Below, piece after piece: positions 37,500-46,248 of a stretch of DNA of 64,000 bases. The stretch is from positions 62,001 through 126,000 of the IMG/VR virus record IMGVR_UViG_3300035704_000001. One strand, written 5' to 3'. The notes under the pieces are model-generated. The model did no database searches, was not told the origin of the DNA, and was given only the letters and a program-made list of their open reading frames with translations. Every line of letters starts with the position of its first letter. Position 1 is the first letter of the stretch. The position numbers and the translations under genes were made by a program. This DNA is from a virus.

Positions 37500-37515
37500 C
37501 CAGCTGGCCAGCTGG
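37500..37515. repeat. Perfect 16-bp palindrome
   Basis: CCAGCTGGCCAGCTGG in the spacer upstream of the reverse-strand Ig-like gene. The 37486-37694 spacer holds no supported gene. Confidence 0.6.
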
Positions 37516-37609
37516 CCGGCAGCTGATTCGCTCACCTGGCCGCGGTTACTGGACGTACTGGTGGGGTTGCGCTACGCTGACCGTGCCAAGGGGATGCCGA
37601 CGCATCTCT

Positions 37610-37669
37610 GGGGCGGCCGGTCCCGGGCTCGTTCATCGACAAGTCATCCGCATGAGGGCCGGCCGCCCC
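37610..37669. repeat. Long hairpin in non-coding spacer
   Basis: GGGGCGGCCGG/CCGGCCGCCCC, 11 bp perfect, loop of 38 bases. It could be a terminator or a small RNA. Confidence 0.5.
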
Positions 37670-37681
37670 GGGCACGGGCTC

Positions 37682-37694
37682 CGATATCACCGGC
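37682..37694 (+). promoter_or_regulatory. Class B start-associated promoter motif
   Basis: CGATATCACCGGC ends exactly at the ATG at 37695. Confidence 0.6.
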
Positions 37695-37952
37695 ATGAAG
37701 CTGAGCGGCCGCTGGGACCAGGAGCTGGCGCAGTTCGGGAACGCCCCCGGGCTCAACCAGGGCGACGTCACCATCGAGCTGGCCATCGCGGTGGAGGGCA
37801 AGAACGCCTACACCGTGGACAGCGACGACGTGACTTTCGGGGCCGAGTCCGGCAACGTCGTCGGGCTGACCCTGCTGCTGGCGGACAAGCGCCACCTGTT
37901 CATCCCCTGGTCCAACGTGACCGGCATCGTGGACGCCATCGAGCATCCGTAG
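37695..37952 (+). CDS. Hypothetical strand-rich protein
   Basis: 85 residues, leaderless. Alternating strands (GDVTIELAIAVEGKNAYTVD, VVGLTLLLADKRHLFIPW) suggest a small beta barrel. Unknown function; first right-arm gene after the island. Confidence 0.55.
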   Translation: MKLSGRWDQELAQFGNAPGLNQGDVTIELAIAVEGKNAYTVDSDDVTFGAESGNVVGLTLLLADKRHLFIPWSNVTGIVDAIEHP

Positions 37953-37960
37953 TACCGGGT
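37948..37960 (+). promoter_or_regulatory. Class A start-associated promoter motif
   Basis: CGTAGTACCGGGT ends exactly at the GTG of the methyltransferase (37961), a class A copy among virion genes. Confidence 0.6.
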
Positions 37961-38482
37961 GTGAGATCAGCCTCCCACCGCTTCAGCAACGAGCTGCGGT
38001 ACCGCAGGGACCTCGACGACGGCCAGGCCCAGCTCACGCCGTCCTACGTGCTCGACGCGGTGCGCGCCGCGCTGGGCGGGACGATCGGGCTGGACCCCTG
38101 CACCGAGCCGGGTAACCCGGCCGGGGCGGAGCGGTTCTACTGCCCGCCGGCTGACGGGGCCTGCGAGCCCTGGGACGCGGACTCGATCTTCGTCAACCCG
38201 CCGTACAGCCGGGCTCGCGAGCCGTGGGTGCGCCGGTGCATGCAGGCCGGGCTGGCCGGCAGCAAGGTGGTGCTGCTCATCCCGGCGGCCACCGACACCC
38301 GCATCTTCCAGGATGCCCTGTCCACCGCGAGCGAGGTGCTGTTCCTGCGCGGCCGGGTCAAGTTCGGCATCCCGCGCGCCAACGGCCGCCAGGCCGCGGC
38401 CAGCCACCCGTCTGCGCTGATCGGCTGGGGCGCTGACCTGGAGCTGGCCCGGCCGCTGGGCTACCTGCTCAAGACGAGGTAG
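37961..38482 (+). CDS. Phage-type N6-adenine DNA methyltransferase
   Basis: 173 residues. The catalytic motif IV reads SIFVNPPYS ((D/N)PPY), preceded by GLDPCTEPG and followed by KVVLLIPAATDT and VLFLRGRVKFG, the order of phage Dam-like enzymes. It probably modifies adenine to avoid host restriction. Leaderless with a class A motif, unlike the virion genes around it, which fits expression before packaging. Confidence 0.82.
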   Translation: MRSASHRFSNELRYRRDLDDGQAQLTPSYVLDAVRAALGGTIGLDPCTEPGNPAGAERFYCPPADGACEPWDADSIFVNPPYSRAREPWVRRCMQAGLAGSKVVLLIPAATDTRIFQDALSTASEVLFLRGRVKFGIPRANGRQAAASHPSALIGWGADLELARPLGYLLKTR

Positions 38483-38489
38483 CGCAGGA

Positions 38490-38502
38490 CGATTCTCCCG
38501 GG
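38490..38502 (+). promoter_or_regulatory. Class B start-associated promoter motif
   Basis: CGATTCTCCCGGG ends exactly at the portal GTG. Confidence 0.6.
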
Positions 38503-40140
38503 GTGACCACACCCGGAGGCGGGCAGGGCGTCCCGTACACCTCCAGCGTCCAGCCGCCGGGCGGCATGGGCGTGACGAGCCAGGGCTTCGGGCAGGAGGG
38601 CTATCTCCTGGCGCAGGACCAGGAGCTGCCCAAGCCGCCGCCGGAGGCGCTGGACTTCGCGGTCGGCGTCCCGTACTTCCTCCCGTTCAGCGTCCCGTAC
38701 CGGGACAGCTGGGAGGTGTTCCGCGATGACCCGATCTCGGTCCGCCAGCTGGTCACCATGCGCCGCCGCGATGGCCAGGCCCGGGCGCTGTACCGGCTGC
38801 TGACCAAGCCGCTGCTGGCCGCGATGGCCAACGCCGACGTGGTGCCGGCCGACGGCGTGGAAGGCGGGCTGGAGGAGGCCAGGTTCTGCAAGGAGCTGTT
38901 GTTCGCGCCCAAGCAGATGGGCGGGATGACCCACTCGTTCAGCCGGTTCCTCAAGCAGATGCTGCTGGCATTGTTCAATGGCTTCTCCGCGTGGGAAATG
39001 GTCTACCACGTCCCGACCAAGGGGCCGAATAAGGGCAAGATCACCCTGCGGAAGATGGACTGGCGCCCGGCCGAGACGCTGACATTCCTGCTGGACGGCC
39101 AGGGGGAATTCAACGGCTTCCGGCAAAGGACCTTCTTTCAGGGGAGGACCATTGATGTCAAGATCCCCCGGGAGACCGCGCTCTATTACGCGCACGAGGA
39201 GGCCGAGCGGCCTTTCTATGGCGTGTCCATGTTCGAGTCGGCCTTCTATCACTACGACAAGAAGGAGAAGCTGTACTACATTGCCCACCTGGCGGCGCAG
39301 CGGGCTGCCTGCGGCCTGCGGGTGGGCACCATGGTGCCGAACGCCCCGGCCGAGGACAAGAACAACTTCGTCAAGGCGCTGAGCCAGCTGGGCCTCGCCC
39401 AGTGGATCGCGCTGCCCACCGCGGACTGGACCGTCGAGACGCTGAACGAGTCGGCGAGCCGCTTCGACTTCCTGGGCCTGATTAACCATCACAATTCGCA
39501 GATGTCCAAGTCGGTGCTCGCGCAGTGGTTCGATGACTCTCAGGGCGGCGGCGGCGGCGACTCCACTCTCGTTGATTTCGGGAAGCAGGATGACGTCACG
39601 TTCTTCCTGATGCTGGAAGGCATCCTGGAGGAAATGGCCGAGATCATCAACACGCATGTCTTCCCGCGATTCGTGGACTGGAATTTCGGCAGCGAGAAGT
39701 ACCCCGAATTCAAGTGGGGGCCGCTCACCGAAGAGGCCAAGGCGGCTATCCAGGACACGTTCGACAAGCTGGCCGCCGCCGGGCAGCAGGCCAACGTCAC
39801 GCCGGAGTTCATGCTGGAGCTGGAGGAGCGGCTGGCGCAGGACTTCGGGTTCGCCATCGACTACGACAAGATCAAGGCCCAGCGGGAGAAGCAGCAGCGG
39901 CTCATGCAGCAGCAGATGGCCGCGCAGACCCAGGCGATGCAGCAGCAGCCGCAGCCCGGCGCCGCGGGAGCCGGCGCAGCCGCCGGGCAGCCGCCGGCGC
40001 CTCCGCCGCCCGCTCCCTTCCCGCCCGCCGGGTTCGGCCCGCCGGGCAGTGACGGCCCGCCCGCCAGGCCCGCCGGGGGTCCCGGGCTGGGCGGCGGCCG
40101 CGGAGCCGGCCCGCCCGGGCTGCAGGGGCGCGGATCGTGA
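38503..40140 (+). CDS. Portal protein (Mu gp29/DUF935-like)
   Basis: 545 residues, leaderless GTG. The central region follows DUF935/Mu gp29-like portals: VPYRDSWEVFRDDPISVRQL, AWEMVYHV, YGVSMFESAFYHY, and a helical stem region before a Gln-rich helix. The last 75 residues are Gln/Pro/Gly-rich and disordered. It forms the dodecameric DNA channel. MuF-like and protease genes follow in the standard order. Confidence 0.85.
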   Translation: MTTPGGGQGVPYTSSVQPPGGMGVTSQGFGQEGYLLAQDQELPKPPPEALDFAVGVPYFLPFSVPYRDSWEVFRDDPISVRQLVTMRRRDGQARALYRLLTKPLLAAMANADVVPADGVEGGLEEARFCKELLFAPKQMGGMTHSFSRFLKQMLLALFNGFSAWEMVYHVPTKGPNKGKITLRKMDWRPAETLTFLLDGQGEFNGFRQRTFFQGRTIDVKIPRETALYYAHEEAERPFYGVSMFESAFYHYDKKEKLYYIAHLAAQRAACGLRVGTMVPNAPAEDKNNFVKALSQLGLAQWIALPTADWTVETLNESASRFDFLGLINHHNSQMSKSVLAQWFDDSQGGGGGDSTLVDFGKQDDVTFFLMLEGILEEMAEIINTHVFPRFVDWNFGSEKYPEFKWGPLTEEAKAAIQDTFDKLAAAGQQANVTPEFMLELEERLAQDFGFAIDYDKIKAQREKQQRLMQQQMAAQTQAMQQQPQPGAAGAGAAAGQPPAPPPPAPFPPAGFGPPGSDGPPARPAGGPGLGGGRGAGPPGLQGRGS

Positions 40141-40892
40141 GCGCCGGGGATGACCTGATGCGGCTGGCCTCGGACCTGGTGGACGAGATCGCGGCCGCGC
40201 GGCTGCTCGCGCTGGCCCAGCAGGCCAGCGGGGGCGGGGGTAACGTGCAGGCAGCGGGTACCGGCTCTGCCCAGCCCGCCCCGGTCCCCCAGCCGATGCC
40301 CCGGCCGCGCCGGGGAGCCGGGGCGGTGCACCCGCAGCTGGGCTGGCACCTGGTCACGATGCCGGGCGACTCGATCTCCGGCCACGCCTACCGGCACCTG
40401 ACGCAGCCCCTCGGCCCGCCCCCGGGCCGATCAGCCGGGGGTGGAAGCGCACAGCAGGCCGGGCAGCCGGGACCTGACCCAGCGGGCACCGTACCCCAGC
40501 GTGCTGGAAAGCCTCGTCCGCGAGGCAAGTTACCGGCCCGGCTGGAAGCTGATCCTGTCCGAGATGGACCGCGGGCAGGGCAGCGGTGGCCTGACCCTGG
40601 ACATCATCACCAAGGGGCACGACAGCTATCACCCCGAGCTGGGCACGAATTACTGCGTGCATCACTACTTCCCGGTCCCGCCGGCGGCCTACAACGAGCG
40701 GTCCTGGACGCACTGGATCTTCGAGTGCCTGGTGAACGTCGAGAAGCACGAGGCTATGGAGTTCTTCCGCCTCGGCGGCAAGCCTGTCTACCCGCCCGCC
40801 CACGGGCCCGGCAACGATCCCTACCTGGTGCTCATCTACGGAGAAGATCTCGACCGGCGCACCCGGTTCACCGGCGAGATCAACCCGGGTGA
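40137..40892 (+). CDS. Hypothetical protein, C-terminal part doubtful
   Basis: The frame begins at a GTG overlapping the portal stop and runs 251 residues. Residues 1-100 (helical, then Pro-rich, then GWHLVTMPGDSISGHAY) look real. From about residue 105 the frame lies over the gene at 40441 and reads as Arg/Pro-rich shadow. The real product may end early through an unseen frame change. Confidence 0.35.
   Translation: MSAGDDLMRLASDLVDEIAAARLLALAQQASGGGGNVQAAGTGSAQPAPVPQPMPRPRRGAGAVHPQLGWHLVTMPGDSISGHAYRHLTQPLGPPPGRSAGGGSAQQAGQPGPDPAGTVPQRAGKPRPRGKLPARLEADPVRDGPRAGQRWPDPGHHHQGARQLSPRAGHELLRASLLPGPAGGLQRAVLDALDLRVPGERREARGYGVLPPRRQACLPARPRARQRSLPGAHLRRRSRPAHPVHRRDQPG
40428..40440 (+). promoter_or_regulatory. 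Class B start-associated promoter motif
   Basis: CGATCAGCCGGGG ends exactly at the GTG at 40441. Confidence 0.45.
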
Positions 40893-41061
40893 CTTAGCAT
40901 GGCCACGTCCGGGCTGGGCAGGCAGCTCGGGGCTGCGATCACCGCTCCGATGGGGGAGCTGGCCGAGTACCTGGCGCTCATCACCAAGGCGAACCCGCGT
41001 GGTTCAGCGGCTGCCCTGCTGGCACGGCCGGACGTGGCTGCCATGCTGCATGAAGCGCTGA
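40441..41061 (+). CDS. Conserved head-region protein
   Basis: 206 residues if read to the stop. Residues 1-155 look well folded (PSVLESLVREASYRPGWKL, TLDIITKGHDSYHPELG, WIFECLVNVEKHEAMEFF). The last 50 overlap the MuF-like gene and look non-native. Probably a head-associated protein; family not recognised. Confidence 0.5.
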   Translation: MEAHSRPGSRDLTQRAPYPSVLESLVREASYRPGWKLILSEMDRGQGSGGLTLDIITKGHDSYHPELGTNYCVHHYFPVPPAAYNERSWTHWIFECLVNVEKHEAMEFFRLGGKPVYPPAHGPGNDPYLVLIYGEDLDRRTRFTGEINPGDLAWPRPGWAGSSGLRSPLRWGSWPSTWRSSPRRTRVVQRLPCWHGRTWLPCCMKR

Positions 41062-41927
41062 GCGAGGGGCACGAAGCCGCAGTGACCTACATCGAGCAGG
41101 GCTGGCTGGCATCCGGGGCGGACCCGGGAGACCCGGTGCACGCCCGGCTCCAGGAAGACGCCGCGCGGCTGTTCGGCACGCCGGGCCCGCTGCGCGACCT
41201 CATCGCCCGGGCTCACGCCTCGGTGCCGCGCCGGGAGTTCGAGCCCGGCCGCGACGAGCCCGGTACCAACCCGGGCAGGGACGCCGCTGAGCGCCGCGCT
41301 GCGGCCGTGGCGGCCGCGCTGACCGGATGGGGCCGCCAGGCCGCCCAGCGGGCCCGTATGGCGCTGGGAGCGGCGGAGGGGATGGGCAGGACCGCCGCGG
41401 CCATCGAGAGCGCTCAGCTGTACTCCGAGGGCGTGCGCAAGCGCTGGGAGCGGAACCCCGCCTCGGCTTCCTGCATCTGGTGCCGCCGGCTCGACGGGGT
41501 GACCATCGACCTGGGCGACTCGTTCGCCCCGTACCTGGGCGGGCCGGTGGCCACGCCGGCCTCCGGAGCCCGCCGGGTGGCCACCGATGCCGGCGCCGCC
41601 AGGTACAAGCTCCCGGTCGGCGCGGCCATCATCCTCACTCACCCGCCCCGGCTGTACCATGGCGGCTTGCAGGGACCGCTGCTGCACCCGGAGTGCGAGT
41701 GCAAACTGCGGATCGTCCGCACCCCGGGCGGCGTACCATCAGGGAGCGGCCAGGGCGGCCTACCGGCCGGCGGCGAATCCCCCGCTCCCAAAGTCGCCGG
41801 CGGCTTCCTGGCCGCGTCAGATGTCCGCGCGATGCCGGAGGACCAGTACCGGGCGGGGCTGGCCCTGCTGCGCGCGGCGGTACGGGGCATGGACACCGCG
41901 ATGCGAGGGCTGGCAGAAGGGCGGTAG
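40899..41927 (+). CDS. MuF-like minor head protein
   Basis: 342 residues. A helical N-terminal half is followed by the MuF-type core with CIWCRRLDGVTIDLGDSF and, 60 residues later, HPECECKLRIV. Paired Cys-x2-Cys and HPxCxC are typical of phage Mu F-like head morphogenesis proteins, found next to the portal. A helical tail completes the protein. Confidence 0.7.
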   Translation: MATSGLGRQLGAAITAPMGELAEYLALITKANPRGSAAALLARPDVAAMLHEALSEGHEAAVTYIEQGWLASGADPGDPVHARLQEDAARLFGTPGPLRDLIARAHASVPRREFEPGRDEPGTNPGRDAAERRAAAVAAALTGWGRQAAQRARMALGAAEGMGRTAAAIESAQLYSEGVRKRWERNPASASCIWCRRLDGVTIDLGDSFAPYLGGPVATPASGARRVATDAGAARYKLPVGAAIILTHPPRLYHGGLQGPLLHPECECKLRIVRTPGGVPSGSGQGGLPAGGESPAPKVAGGFLAASDVRAMPEDQYRAGLALLRAAVRGMDTAMRGLAEGR

Positions 41928-41930
41928 GCC

Positions 41931-42257
41931 GTGGACGCTGACCTGCCGGAGGCTCCGGCAGGGTCGAACACCCTGCGCTATTTCTCGGAGGAGCTGGCGG
42001 CTTACGCGCTGGCTGTCGTCTTGCTGTGGGAGTACTCCCGCAGCCACCCGCGCGAGGAGTTCGTGTTCGGCCCGCACAACCTCGCGGCGGCCAGGGCCGG
42101 CGGGCTGGTGCTGTCCGGGCCCGACCTGACGGGCCCGGCCCGGGTGCTGGCCGAGGTCGAGGGGCTGGCCCTGCACGAGCCCGGGACCGAGGAGGCGGCA
42201 GCAGCCCGATTATCCGGCCGTGGACGGCTGGGTGGTGCGGGAGTGCTTCGTCGATGA
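41931..42257 (+). CDS. Hypothetical protein
   Basis: 108 residues, GTG start 4 bases after the MuF-like stop. Helical with a hydrophobic stretch (ELAAYALAVVLLWEYSRS). It overlaps the next gene by 38 bases. Function unknown. Confidence 0.45.
   Translation: MDADLPEAPAGSNTLRYFSEELAAYALAVVLLWEYSRSHPREEFVFGPHNLAAARAGGLVLSGPDLTGPARVLAEVEGLALHEPGTEEAAAARLSGRGRLGGAGVLRR
42207..42219 (+). promoter_or_regulatory. Class B start-associated promoter motif
   Basis: CGATTATCCGGCC ends exactly at the GTG at 42220. Confidence 0.55.
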
Positions 42258-43998
42258 GGTAGCGGCGTTTGCCGGTACCGGCGCGGCCACGCGCGACGTC
42301 AGCCAGTACCAGCGCACTGACCCGCGGACCGGGCGCCCCGAGGTCGTGCACCAGTACCGGGCCGGCGTCAAGCCCGGGGCCAAGCTGGGCGCCCCCACTG
42401 CCCCGGCCCGCGAGTGGTGGGATGCCCCGGCCAACTGGTGGATTCCCCACCCGGACTGGGAGAAGGGCCAGCAGGAGTGGATCACCGCCGGGGAGAAGGC
42501 CTGGCTCGACAAGGGGCAGGCGGCCAGCGCCCGGAGCAAGGCCCAGCGGGCCGCGAAGGATGCCGGCGGGGCCGCCCAGGACGCCACGGCGCTGGAGCAC
42601 GGCTACGAGCGCCCCGACCCGTCCCGGCACCTGCGCGAGCGGGGCACCTACAAGAACCCGGCCGACCACCCGTTCTTCAAGCGCAACCAGCTGAGTCACG
42701 AGAACATCGTCAAGGCCTACGACGACACCACGCCGGCGGAGAAGGAGCAGGGCGGCCGCTGGTACGAGGACGGCCACCGGCTGGCCTGGGCGCTGGGCGG
42801 CGGTGACGCGGCCAAGGGCGCCGCGGTGCTGTCCGCCTACTCCCCGCGGACCGGCTGGCCGCTGAACATCTTCAACGCCGCCCGGTCGCTGCACTCCGGC
42901 CGCGCGCTCGGGCCCGGCGAGGGCGTCATCATGGGCTCGGCCCAGCGCAGTGCCCAGCGCATCATCGACGGCGAGCACCCCGACGACGTGCTGCAGGCGC
43001 CGAAGACCAACGCGTTCGGCCGGCTGCTGGCGCTGGGCGGCGACCACCCCGAGGACACCATGGGCCAGGTGGTGGTCGACCGGCATGCCCTGTCGGTGGC
43101 GGCCGGGCGCCGGCTGACCAAGGGCGACACCGAGGGCAAGGGCGAGTTCAGCAGCCCGATCGGCAAGGAGCCGTTCTACGGCCACGTCGCGGACATGTAC
43201 CGCGAGGCCGCCCGGATGATCTCCGAGCGGGACGGCGAGGAGATCGCGCCGCACCAGCTGCAGGCCATCACCTGGCTGCGGCAGCAGCGGGTCAACGACG
43301 CGGCGGACGTGGCTGCGGCCGAGGCCGGGGCCAAGAACAAGTCCAAGGGCCTGCTCACCGCGATGCGCAACCACTGGTCGCAGTGGCAGTCTTACGCCCG
43401 GCAGCACGGGCTGCGCACCGAGCTGGGCACCACCGCGCTGCCGCCGGTGCCCATCACCGCGGCCGAGGCCCGGGGCAACTCCCGGCCGGTCACCGCGTCG
43501 GAGTTCCACCAGGTGGCCAGCCAGGGCCGGGACCTGGTGAACCAGATGGAAGACAATCGCTCGGAGATTAGCGGGCTGACCGGCAACTGGGACGCCATCC
43601 GGACCCAGGCGTTCGAGGCCGCGCAGCAGTCCTGGGGCGGGGTGACCATCGACGCGCGCACCGGGGAGATGGTGCCGGAGGGAGCGGACAAGTTCGCCAT
43701 CTCGGCCAAGCCGCCGGGGGTGCGCTCCATCTCGGTGCCCGAGGGCGGTACCGAGGCCGAGTTCGACGCGGCCATGGACCAGGCGCTGCAGAAGTTCGGC
43801 CCGCTGCTGGAGCAGGACAAGTACCACCTGGGCATCTTCCACGACGACGAGAACCACCGGATCGACATCGACCCCGTGATGGTCGTGGACAAGCAGGAGG
43901 ATGCTGAGGCCATCGGCGCCTACACGCACAACATCGGCGGTGCTTACAGCTTCAAGGACGGGAACGGCTACTGGCCGCCGCACATCGCCGACCAGTGA
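42220..43998 (+). CDS. Large head-region protein, DUF7178-like (tentative)
   Basis: 592 residues, leaderless GTG. The central part (WYEDGHRLAWALGGGDAAKGAAVLSAYSPRTGWPLNIFNAARSL, quoted here only as a pattern: aromatic-His, then AYSP-x3-W-x2-N) resembles a conserved phage family in which SP-x-x-x-W-x-x-N marks a helical core. Long, soluble, no membrane segment. Position between MuF-like and protease genes suggests an internal head or ejected protein. Confidence 0.45.
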   Translation: MDGWVVRECFVDEVAAFAGTGAATRDVSQYQRTDPRTGRPEVVHQYRAGVKPGAKLGAPTAPAREWWDAPANWWIPHPDWEKGQQEWITAGEKAWLDKGQAASARSKAQRAAKDAGGAAQDATALEHGYERPDPSRHLRERGTYKNPADHPFFKRNQLSHENIVKAYDDTTPAEKEQGGRWYEDGHRLAWALGGGDAAKGAAVLSAYSPRTGWPLNIFNAARSLHSGRALGPGEGVIMGSAQRSAQRIIDGEHPDDVLQAPKTNAFGRLLALGGDHPEDTMGQVVVDRHALSVAAGRRLTKGDTEGKGEFSSPIGKEPFYGHVADMYREAARMISERDGEEIAPHQLQAITWLRQQRVNDAADVAAAEAGAKNKSKGLLTAMRNHWSQWQSYARQHGLRTELGTTALPPVPITAAEARGNSRPVTASEFHQVASQGRDLVNQMEDNRSEISGLTGNWDAIRTQAFEAAQQSWGGVTIDARTGEMVPEGADKFAISAKPPGVRSISVPEGGTEAEFDAAMDQALQKFGPLLEQDKYHLGIFHDDENHRIDIDPVMVVDKQEDAEAIGAYTHNIGGAYSFKDGNGYWPPHIADQ

Positions 43999-44003
43999 TA
44001 CAC

Positions 44004-44016
44004 TTGACCCGAGTCA
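44004..44016 (+). promoter_or_regulatory. TGAC-N4-GTCA palindrome before 44026 gene
   Basis: TTGAC-CCGA-GTCAGG matches the sites at 9526 and 30583. A -10 is not obvious at the expected distance, so it may be operator only. Confidence 0.4.
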
Positions 44017-44025
44017 GGAGGTCGC

Positions 44026-44394
44026 ATGGACGCGAAGACGCAGGGATTCAAGGGCCCGGGGCAGTGGCGGACGCAGGCGGAGGACGCGCGCCCGGCTACC
44101 GTCTTCGCTGACCTGGCCGACATCGCCCGGCGGCTGCAGGACAAGGGCCTGGGCGATGCGCAGCAGGCCGTGCACCGGGGCGAGGCCGCGCTGCAGGGCG
44201 AGGACCAGGAGACCGGGGCCGCCGAACTCCGGGCAGCGGCCCGGCTGTGCCAGGCCCAGGCGCCCGGCTACGCGGCCGGCCTGCGGGACATCGCCGAGCG
44301 GCTGAGCGCCGGGGCCCCCGCGCAGGCCGGCCCGGTGAAGAGCGCCCCGGACAAGGCGGATACCTCCGAGCACCTGGACGTCCACCCCGACTAG
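44026..44394 (+). CDS. Small helical protein
   Basis: 122 residues with AGGAGG upstream. Two long Ala/Glu/Gln-rich helices and a disordered tail. It precedes the protease/scaffold gene; a head assembly helper is plausible but unproven. Confidence 0.55.
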   Translation: MDAKTQGFKGPGQWRTQAEDARPATVFADLADIARRLQDKGLGDAQQAVHRGEAALQGEDQETGAAELRAAARLCQAQAPGYAAGLRDIAERLSAGAPAQAGPVKSAPDKADTSEHLDVHPD

Positions 44395-44400
44395 CCCTCC

Positions 44401-44428
44401 TGTCCCGGGCATCCGATTGCCCGGGACA
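44401..44428 (+). terminator. Hairpin terminator overlapping the next gene's promoter motif
   Basis: TGTCCCGGGCA-tccgat-TGCCCGGGACA: a perfect 11-bp stem whose last base is the A of the protease ATG. Confidence 0.6.
44414..44427 (+). promoter_or_regulatory. Class B start-associated promoter motif
   Basis: CGATTGCCCGGGAC ends at the protease ATG, within the loop and 3' arm of the hairpin. Confidence 0.5.
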
Positions 44429-45552
44429 TGGGCGACGAGTGCTACATCATCCCGAGCCCGGCCGGCTCGGGGACCTTCACTCCCGTTGACGAGGTGCCAG
44501 CCGCGCTGGCCCGTCAGCGCAAGGTGACAGGCAAGCTGTTCGAGAAGCACATCCTGAACTTCGGGCCGCTGATCCACCCCAAGACCGGCGGCACGATCAA
44601 CATCGACGACGCCTTCGTGCGCTCGATGCAGGATAACTTCGCCAAGGGCGTCTGCGACATCGTGCAGGTGCCGCTCGCCAACGACCAGAACGAGCACGTC
44701 GAGACGGCCTCGGCCAACCTCGGCGAGGTCGTCGGGATCAAGCAGCGGGGCGGCAAGGTCTATGCGCTGATCGACGCGCGCAAGGACGCTGACGCGTTCG
44801 GCAAGACCTACCTCGGCGCGTCCGCCTTCCTGAGCACGAACTACACCGACTCCTCCACCGGCACCAAGGCCGGTCCCACGCTGCTGCACGTAGCCGTGAC
44901 CAACCGGCCCTACGTCACGAACCTGGACGGCTACCGGGAGGTCATCGCGGCGTCCGCCGATAACACCGGCGAAGTCGTCGTACTGACCCCGCCGGAGGAG
45001 CCCGAGGTGCCACCGACCAAGGATGAGCTGCTGGCGCAGCTCAAGAAGGACCACGGCATCGACGTGGAGGCCCTGCAGGCAGCCGCCGCGGCGCCGCCAG
45101 CTCCCGACACCGCCGCGCTGTCCGCCGCGGTGGTCGAGGCCCTGAAGGGCGCCGGCGTGAAGCTGACCGCGGGCGAGGACGGCGCGCTGAAGCTGACCGA
45201 CGTCTCTGCTGCAGTGGTCGAGCTGGCCGCCGACAACAAGGGACTGCGGGACTCGGTGGATGGCCTGAAGCGCAAGGGCGCGGAGACCGAGGTGGACGCC
45301 TACATCGCCGCCGGGCGCCTGCTGCCCAAGACCCGGGAGACCGCGGTGGAGCTGGCGCTGTCCAACCGCAAGGGCCTGGACACCATCCTGGCTCCCGAGG
45401 ACGCGCCCTACGTGAAGCTCGCCACCCAGGAGGGCGTGGGCGGCAACGACGGCGAGCAGCGCCAGGAGCACGACATCGACGCGGAGGTGGCCCGGCTCTC
45501 GGCCGAGCACTCCCAGTTCTTCTCCCCCAACGGGACCAAGGCCCAGCGGTAA
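44428..45552 (+). CDS. Mu I-like prohead protease with scaffold-like C-terminus
   Basis: 374 residues. Residues 20-190 follow the Mu-like I protease layout: HILNFGPLIHP, a VPLANDQNEHV segment with the conserved His, LGEVVGIKQRGGKVYALID, and ASAFLSTNY-type serine strand with a final VAVTNRPYV. Residues 200-374 are helical and Glu/Ala-rich, as in fused scaffolds. It would mature the prohead next to decoration and capsid genes. Confidence 0.72.
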   Translation: MGDECYIIPSPAGSGTFTPVDEVPAALARQRKVTGKLFEKHILNFGPLIHPKTGGTINIDDAFVRSMQDNFAKGVCDIVQVPLANDQNEHVETASANLGEVVGIKQRGGKVYALIDARKDADAFGKTYLGASAFLSTNYTDSSTGTKAGPTLLHVAVTNRPYVTNLDGYREVIAASADNTGEVVVLTPPEEPEVPPTKDELLAQLKKDHGIDVEALQAAAAAPPAPDTAALSAAVVEALKGAGVKLTAGEDGALKLTDVSAAVVELAADNKGLRDSVDGLKRKGAETEVDAYIAAGRLLPKTRETAVELALSNRKGLDTILAPEDAPYVKLATQEGVGGNDGEQRQEHDIDAEVARLSAEHSQFFSPNGTKAQR

Positions 45553-45582
45553 CTAGCCCAGGCAGAGCGAGGAGCAGAGCCA

Positions 45583-46242
45583 ATGCCCGGTAACGACTCG
45601 GTGGAGTTTGACTACCCGCCCGGGTATCAGAAGCCGACGCACGGCTACGGCCAGGAGTTCGGTGATGAGTTCCATGCTCCGGCAGTCGCCGAACTCATGC
45701 TGTCGATGGCCGGGTACACCCAGCGCGGTGTCACCCTGGCCGCCGGGCAGGGCGTGCTCCCCACCGGGACGATCATCGCCCGGCACACCGCCTCGGGCCG
45801 GTACTTCGCGTACAACCCGGGAGCCACCGACGGCCGGGGCACGGCGCTGGGCGTGCTGCGCGACGCGCGGGACACCGGCGGGCCCGGCGCGGCCTCGCTG
45901 TCGGCCTACAACGCGGGCACTAACGGGGTCAACCCGGACGCCATCACCCTGGCCGGCGGGACCGCGGTGTTCCCGGCCAGCTCCGGCGGCAAGGTGGCCG
46001 GCGACGCGCTCGGCAACATGGTCATCCGCGGCATCCTCAACGCCAACGTGGTCTCCGGCGCGGACACCACCTCGCTGATCCCCAACACCAACGGGCTCGG
46101 CTCCGGCGCCGGCCAGGCCGTGGCGCAGCTGGGCGCGCGGGTCGTGCCGTTCGGGGCTCCCGTCGGCACCGCCGCGTTCCCCGGCGGCCCGATGGACGGC
46201 AACCCGGGTGCCATCACCGGCACGAACGCCTTCATCTTCTAG
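45583..46242 (+). CDS. Head decoration protein (lambda gpD-like)
   Basis: 219 residues with GAGGAG upstream. After an N-terminal arm it has the decoration-fold pattern: VTLAAGQGVLPTGTIIAR, RYFAYNPGATDGRGTALGVLRD, and a Gly/Ala-rich end. About twice the length of lambda gpD. It stabilises the expanded capsid. Confidence 0.68.
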   Translation: MPGNDSVEFDYPPGYQKPTHGYGQEFGDEFHAPAVAELMLSMAGYTQRGVTLAAGQGVLPTGTIIARHTASGRYFAYNPGATDGRGTALGVLRDARDTGGPGAASLSAYNAGTNGVNPDAITLAGGTAVFPASSGGKVAGDALGNMVIRGILNANVVSGADTTSLIPNTNGLGSGAGQAVAQLGARVVPFGAPVGTAAFPGGPMDGNPGAITGTNAFIF

Positions 46243-46248
46243 CAGCGG

